The position numbers and the translations under genes are program-made. A model generated the notes under the pieces. That model searched no databases and had not been told where the DNA came from. It saw only the letters and a list, made by a program, of their open reading frames with translations. Positions 34,697 to 40,889 of a stretch of DNA of 40,889 bases are shown here, in pieces. The stretch covers positions 1 through 40,889 of the forward strand of contig CAIXLG010000098.1 in NCBI GenBank assembly GCA_903920215.1, written 5' to 3'. Positions within the stretch are counted from its first letter, which is position 1; each line of letters opens with the position of its first letter. The stretch is from an uncultured Chlorobiaceae bacterium (GTDB lineage: Bacteria; Bacteroidota; Chlorobiia; Chlorobiales; Chlorobiaceae).

Positions 34697-35454
34697 CTAA
34701 AATCTTGTGGTAAAACCAGCGAGAATCGTTGTCGGTGGCGCTCCATTGTTAAGACGTCCTTTCACCCCTAAATCAAGATCAAGGTTTTCCGTAACGCTGT
34801 AAATCAGCCCCCCGAGCATATAAACAGGATTTGCAGTATATGCGGTTACCGTATTGGTGTCAATACCAATATCAGCAACAGCACGGAGGTTTTTCACCAA
34901 GTTAAGCTCAGTGGCTATCGATGCATGCCAGAGATTGTGCTATAAGGTTTCGTTATCCTGATCCATATTGAAAGCATTGTGATTGTAGCCAACATTGCAG
35001 TGAACCAAGCCGTGCTGCCACTCTTCCGTTGCAATAAACATCATTCCTTCAGTCAGTTTTCCGGTGCCAAATCCTGTTGCTTCATTGCCAGTTGGAAAAG
35101 TAATTCCTGGTTTCAGGGTAAGACTTAAGCCGGTTGGTTTCGACTCGAAAAATCTCCACTTGACCTGGAGCGATGTATCATTGACCCCATCATAAGCGTT
35201 AAAGGGACTTCCTTCCCATAAAATGGTATGCCAATTATAAGGAAGGGAAATACATTATCTGTAGCTCCACAGGTCAGCGTAGTGGCAACCTGCTGACCGG
35301 GATACTGTTTTGTAACTCCTCCGGCATAGTCAACCTCAAGCTGGTATTTCCCTTTCCCTTGAGTACCCGTATCATCGGTGATCAAGGGAGCCGCTGCGAA
35401 TGCCGGAACAGCAAAAAAGAGTGTCAAAATGATGACTGCAAATTTTTTAATCAT
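34697..35454 (-). pseudogene. Broken outer-membrane beta-barrel gene (phenol-degradation MetA-like)
   Basis: The first part (35454 to about 35224) has a good signal peptide (MIKKFAVIILTLFFAVPAFA) then PLITDDTGTQGKGKYQLEVD, as in the MetA-pathway/transporter beta-barrel family. A one-base loss in the A-run at 35220-35223 shifts the frame. Continuing in the other frame gives a coherent barrel (LWEGSPFNAYDGVNDTSLQV, GITFPTGNEATGFGTGKL), then an in-frame TAG at 34940-34942, then the true C-terminus ending LAGFTTRF. Two independent defects argue for a decayed gene rather than a sequencing error. Confidence 0.85.
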
Positions 35455-35841
35455 TCTATCTGAAACTTTCCATCAGGTTCAATAACCGTGATTTTTGATA
35501 TCACCATAACAATGACTTAGATCCATGATCAGTAATACATAGCAACAACTTGTATTGCCCTTCATTAACGAGCTTGTAGAACAATAATATTGTAGACAAT
35601 AATACTCTGAAAAACATTCGCGGGGCAAGAAGCAACATTCAACATATAATTACCCGAAAAAAAGCAGTTAACCCTGAATAATCTGCAGAACAAACCGATT
35701 CCATTCGCAATTCATAGAAAAAAATTCAGTCCGCACAAGCTTTTGAAAAAATTGCCGTCAAAACTAATGAATCAATACAGAATAGAGTCATGCTGGATTC
35801 TGGAAAGTGAGATCTTTTATAACAACAACCTTAAGAAAACG
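35455..35841. other. Intergenic region upstream of the CpxP/Spy-like gene
   Basis: There is no gene. It contains the palindrome ACAATAATATTGT near 35581-35594. At 35734-35762 is a 29-bp sequence (CACAAGCTTTTGAAAAA...CCGTCAAA) that matches 24 of 29 bases at 39962-39990, upstream of the Rap1a/Tai-domain gene. Confidence 0.5.
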
Positions 35842-36429
35842 ATGAAAAAGACAATGATGATGGTGCTGACGGTAACAATGCTTGGTATTGGAGGTGTTGC
35901 TTCAGCTGCAACGGATTACAGCCACTATTCAGATACCCAGCTCGGTGGACTTCGGGCAAAAATACAGAAGGCTCCAATCGAAGAGCAAATCGCCTATCGG
36001 CATGAGTGGCGTAAAAGGCTGGCTGAACTCGGGCCAAATAAAGGTGAGTACTTTATGAGATCACCAAAGAGAGCGGGGCGCTCCGGGATGATGAAGAGGT
36101 TGCAGGAAAGACTTGGATTAAACGACAGCCAAAGTGCTAAAATCAAGGAACTCCGTGAGAAGCAATTCAGTATTGTTGTTGCTGAACGAAAAGAGCTGGT
36201 ATCATTAAACCGCGAGCTTCACAATGAGTCATTCAAGGAAAACCCTGACAAGAATAAAATTGATGAGCTTTCAGAGAAAATCGGCAAAAAACATGCAGCG
36301 CTTGCCCGCCTGAAAAGCAGTCATCTGTCAGAACTTGCAACAATACTGACACCTGCACAGCGCGATAAAATGCAGACAATACGAGATGCGCGAAAGCTTC
36401 GGGGGCATTATGGCAGAAAGTTTGAATAA
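35842..36429 (+). CDS. CpxP/Spy-like periplasmic protein (LTXXQ family)
   Basis: A 195-residue exported protein. Signal peptide about residues 1-24 (MKKTMMMVLTVTMLGIGGVASA). The mature part is helical and very basic. It has two LTxxQ-type motifs, LGLNDSQSAKIKEL and ILTPAQRDKMQTI, the mark of Spy/CpxP chaperone-like stress proteins and metal sensors such as CnrX and ZraP. The frame is open from 35743, but only the ATG at 35842 starts a signal peptide. A terminator follows at once, so it is monocistronic. Confidence 0.82.
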   Translation: MKKTMMMVLTVTMLGIGGVASAATDYSHYSDTQLGGLRAKIQKAPIEEQIAYRHEWRKRLAELGPNKGEYFMRSPKRAGRSGMMKRLQERLGLNDSQSAKIKELREKQFSIVVAERKELVSLNRELHNESFKENPDKNKIDELSEKIGKKHAALARLKSSHLSELATILTPAQRDKMQTIRDARKLRGHYGRKFE

Positions 36430-36455
36430 TTAAAACCTGATGTGAAATCAATAAT

Positions 36456-36494
36456 GCAGGCCGCACAGAAATGGTGGCCTGCTTTATTTTTTTT
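36456..36494 (+). terminator. Rho-independent terminator after the CpxP/Spy-like gene
   Basis: Stem GCAGGCC / GGCCTGC (7 bp, 13-base loop) followed by TTTATTTTTTTT, 27 bp after the stop codon. Confidence 0.9.
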
Positions 36495-36704
36495 GATCAA
36501 AAGTTATTATCGAACTGTGCCGGTATAGTTTTCCGATATGACCAAAAAAGGGTACATTTTCGAGTGCCGGTCTGTATCTGAAGCTAACTTGGATTCTGAC
36601 TTGCCAGGAACGAACTTTGATTCATTTCTGTTCTTTTACAATAAAATTATTTCGCAAAGATCACCAGTACCCTCACTTTCATATTCAAGACAGTTACTAT
36701 CGCT

Positions 36705-38021
36705 ATGACATTTACCCGGCATGCCGTTTCCGGCATTATTGTTGTTTTATGTGCTCTTTTTTTTACTCCCCTGTACCTTGGTGCTGCTGAGGCTGGTGAA
36801 TATATAGCTATCCAAAAGGAAGGATCGGGTAAAATTGCTCTGGTACTCGGCAAACCCGATGCAGAAGGAAAGAGGGAGAGTGATTGGGCGCATAATCTCG
36901 ATTCTGTTATTCACGACGGCCTTGATTTTACCAGGATTTTCACAATGATCTCTCCCCCGCTCAATGTGAAGGACTTCAGCGACAAGAAGAACGTGACCAT
37001 TAATTTCGGAGCTCTTAATTCTGTAGGCGGAGAAATTTATGCCGGGGGTAGTGTTTCAAAGAAATCAGGCAACATCAATTTTGAAGTAGAAGTTTACGAA
37101 ACCGCAAGTGGAAAGCCTCTGTTGAAAAAAACCTATACAGGGAAAGAGGAGCAGCTTCGTTCTATCGGCCATGCATTCTGTGAAGATCTTGTTGAACTTC
37201 TTACCGGTAAAAAGTCGGTTTTTGGCAGCAGGATTGTCTTTGTTTCAAATAAAACCGGCTTTAAGGAGATCTATGAATGTGATTTTGATGGCCAGGGTTT
37301 TGAACAACTGACCAATTCCCATTCCATCTCTCTTACTCCAACTCTTTCTCCTGATGGCCGGTATCTTGCCTATACAGATTTTACTTCAGGCAGGCCGGCT
37401 CTCAATATAAAGAACATTGAAGAAAAGAAAACGACTGTCGCGAGCAAAAGTGGTGTAAGCATTGCTCCCGGCTGGAGAAATAATAACGAAGTGGCAACAA
37501 CCCTCTCTTTTGAAGGTGATCAGAACATCTATCTTGTAAAGCCTGACGGTTCTATTGCTCGAAGGGTTACCAACAGCAGGGGGATAGATGTTTCTCCTTC
37601 ATTTTCTCCAGATGGGAGTAAAATGGCATTTGTGTCTTCGCGGAACGGCGCACCTCAAATCTTTATCCAGGATCTCAAGTCTGGAGAGGTTAAGAGGCTT
37701 ACCTTCAATGGAAAGTATAATACGCAGCCATCCTGGTCGCCAGCCGGGGATAAAATTGCATACTCAACAATGCAAAGTAAAGGTGAAATCGATTTATTTG
37801 TTATAACCCCTGATGGTTCCGGACTACAACAGTTGACACGAAAATCCGGTGAAAACGAACATCCATCATGGTCGCCTGATGGGGGAATGATTGTATTTTC
37901 CTCCAGCCGTCAGGGAAAGAAAAAATTGTTTGTCATGAATTCGACTGGGGAAAATCAGAGACGTTTATTGCAGGGTGACGGCGAAGAGATGCAGCCATCA
38001 TGGTCGTTGTTCAGAAAGTAG
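36705..38021 (+). CDS. tolB: Tol-Pal system beta-propeller protein TolB
   Basis: A 438-residue periplasmic protein. It has a signal peptide (about residues 1-27), an N-terminal alpha/beta domain (to about 165), and a six-bladed propeller with TolB repeats. Examples of the repeats are SPDGRYLAYTDFTSGRPAL, SPDGSKMAFVSSRNGAPQI, SWSPAGDKIAYST and SWSPDGGMIVFSSSRQGK. It works with Pal, TolA, TolQ and TolR to keep the outer membrane tethered during division. Those partner genes are not in the window. tatA copy 2 follows 92 bp downstream. Confidence 0.95.
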   Translation: MTFTRHAVSGIIVVLCALFFTPLYLGAAEAGEYIAIQKEGSGKIALVLGKPDAEGKRESDWAHNLDSVIHDGLDFTRIFTMISPPLNVKDFSDKKNVTINFGALNSVGGEIYAGGSVSKKSGNINFEVEVYETASGKPLLKKTYTGKEEQLRSIGHAFCEDLVELLTGKKSVFGSRIVFVSNKTGFKEIYECDFDGQGFEQLTNSHSISLTPTLSPDGRYLAYTDFTSGRPALNIKNIEEKKTTVASKSGVSIAPGWRNNNEVATTLSFEGDQNIYLVKPDGSIARRVTNSRGIDVSPSFSPDGSKMAFVSSRNGAPQIFIQDLKSGEVKRLTFNGKYNTQPSWSPAGDKIAYSTMQSKGEIDLFVITPDGSGLQQLTRKSGENEHPSWSPDGGMIVFSSSRQGKKKLFVMNSTGENQRRLLQGDGEEMQPSWSLFRK

Positions 38022-38113
38022 GAACATAATTTCACTTGTTTTAAACTTATATCAACTTTAAATTTGCTTTAGGATATCAGATTGTATCGAAAATAAACCG
38101 AGGGGGAACTGCT

Positions 38114-38353
38114 ATGTTTGGAGAAATGGATTTAGTACTTATAGGCGGTGTGGTTCTGTTGCTTTTTGGCCCTTCAAAACTCCCCGAGCTTATGAAGGGT
38201 ATGGGAAAAGGTATACGGGAGTTTAAAAAAGCACAGGCCGATATTGAAACAGAAATCAATAAGGTTGTAAATGCACCTGCGGAAATAGAAAAACCAGCCA
38301 AGAGTGCTGTATCTATATCTGATACAAAAGTCTCAGGCATTACTAAAACTTAA
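38114..38353 (+). CDS. tatA: Twin-arginine translocase subunit TatA, copy 2
   Basis: A 79-residue TatA/TatE-type protein: one helix ([13 protein letters not shown]), then [21 protein letters not shown] and a longer acidic then polar tail than copy 1. The N-terminal 45 residues are closely similar to the 34435 copy, suggesting local duplication. Ribosome site GAGGGGGAA precedes the ATG. It ends just before a strong terminator. Confidence 0.94.
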   Translation: MFGEMDLVLIGGVVLLLFGPSKLPELMKGMGKGIREFKKAQADIETEINKVVNAPAEIEKPAKSAVSISDTKVSGITKT

Positions 38354-38400
38354 GCTGTCAATGCGCTTTTCTCGGGTGTCGGGCGTAAAAGAAATTGCTC

Positions 38401-38450
38401 AACCATTGCACCGGAACAGTCATTGCAGGCTTTCCGGTGCAATGGTTTTT
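38401..38450 (+). terminator. Strong terminator between convergent tatA and beta-barrel genes
   Basis: A 16-bp perfect stem (AACCATTGCACCGGAA at 38401-38416, complement at 38432-38447) with a 15-base loop and a T-tract. It may also stop the minus-strand transcript, whose stop codon is at 38459. Confidence 0.93.
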
Positions 38451-38458
38451 CATTTGTT

Positions 38459-39187
38459 TCAGATACCAATTTTCAGACCAAGCAGCACGCTGTTGCTTGA
38501 TAGTCTGTTGTTGTCAAAGAGGGTGTCGACGGTAACGTTTGTTGCAAAGTAGCGGTAACGGGCATCCAGCTTCATATTACTGCTGAGCGGGATTGTAACG
38601 CCTGCGCCGACCTGATATGCGAATGCGCTTTCATTAATCGAGCGCAGGCCAGGCACTCCTCCAGGCAAGGAAAGGCTGCCGGCATTGACGTTAGCTACTC
38701 CTACGCCAGCAGTTATATATGGCTGGGCAACACCGAAAGCAGGAATATCATAGTAGCCGTTGGCCAGAAAAGAGAGTACAGAGATATCCCTGTTAACATT
38801 TACCCCATAATAATTATTATTGTTGTTTGTCTGATAACCAACTTCACCCTCAAGTCGGCAATTGTTTTTAAAACCATAGCCAACAGCTCCAAGCAGAGTG
38901 ACTCCTGAGTTATAGTTATAGTAGTTGCTGAAATCACCATTATTCATTTCAACTCCACCAATATTGGCACTGACGTATGTTCCTGATGTCAAAGAAGCCG
39001 GTGCAATCCACCTGCCACGGCGAGTATAGACAACTGAAGGCGATGGAGATGGTGACCATACGCCATTGCCGGTTTCTATTGCTGAATCGGGTATTGCTTT
39101 GGTAGTATCCCCTCCATTTTCAGCGAAAACAGGTGCCGCCCATAGAGCAACTCCCGCGACAAATAATGTCATCAAAGTCTTTTTCAT
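38459..39187 (-). CDS. Outer-membrane beta-barrel protein (OmpA-like/opacity type)
   Basis: A 242-residue protein with a clear signal peptide (MKKTLMTLFVAGVALWAAPVFA). The mature part starts with a low-complexity segment and has an alternating beta-barrel pattern (YVSANIGGVEM, LLGAVGYGFKNNCRLEGEVGY, KLDARYRYFATN). It ends with LLGLKIGI; most barrels of this type (eight strands) end with Phe, but a terminal hydrophobic strand is seen here. It likely sits in the outer membrane; the ligand is unknown. It is 82 bp downstream of the aromatic-rich gene on the same strand. Confidence 0.85.
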   Translation of the reverse strand: MKKTLMTLFVAGVALWAAPVFAENGGDTTKAIPDSAIETGNGVWSPSPSPSVVYTRRGRWIAPASLTSGTYVSANIGGVEMNNGDFSNYYNYNSGVTLLGAVGYGFKNNCRLEGEVGYQTNNNNNYYGVNVNRDISVLSFLANGYYDIPAFGVAQPYITAGVGVANVNAGSLSLPGGVPGLRSINESAFAYQVGAGVTIPLSSNMKLDARYRYFATNVTVDTLFDNNRLSSNSVLLGLKIGI

Positions 39188-39269
39188 TGTTTTCTGGTTT
39201 ATTCGTTTACATCAGGGAGTTCAGATAACCCTTGACCAACTCCAATACCGATTAGTACAACTCTTTGAG

Positions 39270-39758
39270 TTATTTCGTTTGATCACTGCCATTTATATCA
39301 CCATGATGCCCCGATTTGTACTGAACACCATTATTTGGAGAATCATTATCACGGACTTTACGGATATCATCAATGCTGTGTTTTCGTATAACATCCGGAA
39401 GATCGTTTTCATGGATAACAACCCATGGGCCGCTGTAAGCTGGTGAAGAATACCAGCAGTTGTTATTCCAGGTATAGTAGAGATTATCGTAATAGATCAT
39501 GTCAACAGGAGTTCCAACGGAAACGGAAAACCCGTAACCCGGCAGCACGATAAAACTTGGTCGTGTATCAATAACCAAATATCCTCCATTCCACCCCCAA
39601 TACGGATTGCCCCAGCCCCAATACGAGCCTCTGCCCCAGCCACCACCCCAATGTGACCCTCCTCCCCAACGCCCTCTACCTTCCGCATGAGCGCCAGTGG
39701 GTGCAGTACCAAGAAGTATTGCTGCAATTCCCGCAGCTAAACAGATATTTTTTCTCAT
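39270..39758 (-). CDS. Secreted Gly/Trp/Tyr-rich protein, unknown function
   Basis: A 162-residue exported protein. It has a signal peptide (about residues 1-25, ending AHA), then about 35 residues of Gly, Trp, Arg and Tyr repeats (GGGWGRGSYWGWGNPYWGW). Next is a compact part with YYDNLYYTWNNNCWYSSPAYSGPW, and then a polar tail (about residue 120 on). The aromatic YY...WYxS...GPW pattern occurs in many small envelope proteins of unknown function. It may bind the cell wall or sugars, but this is a guess. Upstream lies a copy of the 26-bp motif. Confidence 0.7.
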   Translation of the reverse strand: MRKNICLAAGIAAILLGTAPTGAHAEGRGRWGGGSHWGGGWGRGSYWGWGNPYWGWNGGYLVIDTRPSFIVLPGYGFSVSVGTPVDMIYYDNLYYTWNNNCWYSSPAYSGPWVVIHENDLPDVIRKHSIDDIRKVRDNDSPNNGVQYKSGHHGDINGSDQTK

Positions 39759-39858
39759 CGTTTTTCTCCTGTTAAAGAAACATCGCTGACATGTACCTCT
39801 GTTTCTAGTGTCTTGAATCGATATGCATATCTCATCATTGTTCTTCTTCTATAGATTG

Positions 39859-39884
39859 GACGATCATTTTTTTTATTTCCTGCG
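39859..39884 (-). promoter_or_regulatory. Conserved 26-bp motif, copy 2
   Basis: It matches 31360-31385 at 24 of 26 positions, with the same GACGATCATTTT start and TTTCCTGCG end. It is 101 bp upstream of the 39758 start codon. Confidence 0.35.
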
Positions 39885-40015
39885 GATGAATTTTATTTTT
39901 TAAACTCATTTTCATAAGAAAACATTGCAGTGAAAAGCTTCCTCATATTTTTTTTATTACCCACAAGGTTTTGAAAAATCTATCGTCAAAGGAAAGAATA
40001 AAGTGCAGAGGGAGA

Positions 40016-40091
40016 GCAGTTGGCAGTTGACAGTGGGCAGTGGGCAGTGGGCAGTGGGGAGGAAAATGCTGAGAATAAGAGATGCTCAGCA
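40016..40091. repeat. GGCAGTG heptamer array plus TGCTGAG inverted pair
   Basis: Six GGCAGTK heptamers (40016-40060, with one GACAGTG variant) are followed by TGCTGAG (40067-40073) and its complement CTCAGCA (40085-40091). This is a short version of the 578-773 arrangement in the same order. Confidence 0.9.
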
Positions 40092-40145
40092 GCTTCGGAG
40101 GCTTGGTGAAAGATCGTTTCTTATAATTAAACGAGGGGGCTGATT

Positions 40146-40508
40146 ATGAAAAAAGTTTTATTGGTCATTACACTCTGTCTGCTTTCGTTCCAGACAGCTC
40201 AGGCGGAATTTAAAACTGGAAATGGATTGGTTGCCACGTGGCGGGAATACCAGAAGTCAAGCGCCGGCAAACCATACAATCCGAATGATGATGGATTTTA
40301 CAGTGGTTATATAGCAGCTGTGTGCGACTCTTCCACACATATCCTTTTCAGCATACCTGAGGGGGCAACACTTGGACAAGCCTGTGATGTGGTCGGCAAG
40401 TGGCTTGATGGACATCCTGAGGAGTGGAACAAACCTGCTCAACAACTGGTCATTAAAGCTCTGAAGGAAGCGTTTCCGTTTGAAAAAAATTCAGCAAAAA
40501 AGAAATAA
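40146..40508 (+). CDS. Rap1a/Tai-domain periplasmic protein
   Basis: A 120-residue exported protein (signal peptide about residues 1-20, ending AQA). The pattern FYSGYIAAVCDS, FSIPEGATLGQ, VVGKWLDGHPEEWNKPA, LVIKALKEAFPF fits the Rap1a/Tai family, whose known members are periplasmic immunity proteins against type VI amidase toxins (Ssp/Tae). The terminal Cys seen in many members is Phe here. No toxin or secretion gene is nearby, so a general envelope role is also possible. bamA follows 27 bp downstream. Confidence 0.75.
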   Translation: MKKVLLVITLCLLSFQTAQAEFKTGNGLVATWREYQKSSAGKPYNPNDDGFYSGYIAAVCDSSTHILFSIPEGATLGQACDVVGKWLDGHPEEWNKPAQQLVIKALKEAFPFEKNSAKKK

Positions 40509-40535
40509 CAACGGTATAATGGGAAATGGAATTCC

Positions 40536-40889
40536 ATGAAAAAAACGCGAAAGCTGATAACCCTCGTTTTGCTTGCTCTTGCCCTGAACTCAATAGCAAA
40601 TACCGTTGAAGCCAAAACAAGACCGGCCAAAACAAGACCGGCCAAAGCCAAGAAACAGAGTGCTGCAGCAGCGACGCAAAGCACCGACGCCAAGAAAGAG
40701 CTCTACGCCGTTACTGCAATCTCCTTCACGGGCCTTGAGACTCTGAAGGAAAAGGAAATAACCGCCAGTTTGCCCCTCAAAGTGAACGATCGGATTTCCA
40801 TCCCGGGGCCCGAACTCGCCGGTGCTCTGCAATACCTCTGGCAGCTCCAGCTCTTCAGTGATATCAGTGTTCAGCAATCCGATCCGGGA
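40536..40889 (+). CDS. bamA: Outer-membrane assembly factor BamA, N-terminal part (cut by window end)
   Basis: The reading frame is open for 118 codons to the window end. A signal peptide (about residues 1-27, MKKTRKLITLVLLALALNS) is followed by a basic low-complexity stretch with two AKTRP units from a 15-bp tandem repeat. Then comes the first POTRA domain: AVTAISFTGLETLKEKEI and LWQLQLFSDISV. This matches BamA/Omp85, which inserts beta-barrel proteins into the outer membrane; the barrel lies beyond the window. Another Omp85 paralogue (TamA-like) cannot be excluded from this part. Confidence 0.82.
   Translation, partial: MKKTRKLITLVLLALALNSIANTVEAKTRPAKTRPAKAKKQSAAAATQSTDAKKELYAVTAISFTGLETLKEKEITASLPLKVNDRISIPGPELAGALQYLWQLQLFSDISVQQSDPG

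Larger units (their letters stand above)
39759..40145. other. Divergent intergenic region with motifs and heptamers
   Basis: It holds copy 2 of the 26-bp motif (39859-39884, oriented to the minus-strand gene), copy 2 of the 29-bp motif (39962-39990, oriented to the plus-strand gene), and a heptamer element (40016-40091). The last part has a good ribosome site (GAGGGGG) for 40146. Confidence 0.55.

Noticed and set aside
34435-36429. Sequencing error as full explanation for the broken barrel gene
   Set aside because: The homopolymer frameshift alone could be an error, but the separate in-frame TAG makes true decay more likely.

Overview
The window looks like chromosomal DNA of a green sulfur bacterium (Chlorobi, Chlorobium/Pelodictyon type). 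Three things point there: an 11-gene complex I cluster (nuoA-B-C-D-H-I-J-K-L-M-N) without nuoE, nuoF and nuoG; Gram-negative envelope genes (tolB, bamA, prc, tatA, a TolC-type efflux operon); and many tandem heptanucleotide arrays of the kind seen in Chlorobi and cyanobacteria. The genus is inferred from gene content, not from a database match.

Layout. 1-773: a small four-helix-bundle (S23/bIVP-Avd family) gene lying between arrays of the heptamer GGCAGTT, followed by an inverted AGTGCTG repeat that reaches the nuoN stop codon. 772-11899 (minus): the complex I operon, nuoA to nuoN. 11900-12352: non-coding block of heptamers and three copies of a REP-like hairpin. 12353-14869 (minus): small membrane protein, TPR protein, ferrochelatase and a PAP2-like membrane protein. 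14980-16768 (plus): two tRNA-Leu genes, a HIT hydrolase and a methyltransferase carrying an in-frame repeat insertion. 17065-19371 (minus): comEC. 19734-20545: a PEP-CTERM surface protein behind a convincing sigma-54 type promoter. 20906-23108: metF and lysA, convergent around a REP-like hairpin. 23257-24986: rpmG, a third tRNA-Leu, a coiled-coil zinc-ribbon protein and the RNase P RNA gene. 25031-31212 (minus): probable operon encoding a DevBCA/MacAB-type ABC exporter with its own outer-membrane channel, then an isochorismatase-family hydrolase and rodA. 31793-40889: envelope region with a His-rich micropeptide, prc, two tatA genes, a broken outer-membrane protein gene, a CpxP/Spy-like protein, tolB, a beta-barrel protein, an aromatic-rich secreted protein, a Rap1a/Tai-domain protein and the start of bamA.

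How the genes work together. The nuo cluster encodes the proton-pumping membrane arm and the Q-module of complex I; without NuoEFG it probably takes electrons from ferredoxin rather than NADH. Most of the right half serves the envelope: export (Tat, ABC/TolC), outer-membrane assembly and stability (BamA, TolB), periplasmic proteolysis (Prc) and cell shape (RodA).

The most unusual signal is the heptamer system. GGCAGTT/GGCAGTG arrays and AGTGCTG arrays recur in one conserved order at several loci. They flank the S23/Avd-family gene, form the edge of nuoN, and have been accepted in frame inside nuoL and a methyltransferase, where the strand read and variant units keep the frame open. This could be a mobile or amplifying repeat element linked to the four-helix-bundle protein. 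That link is inference.
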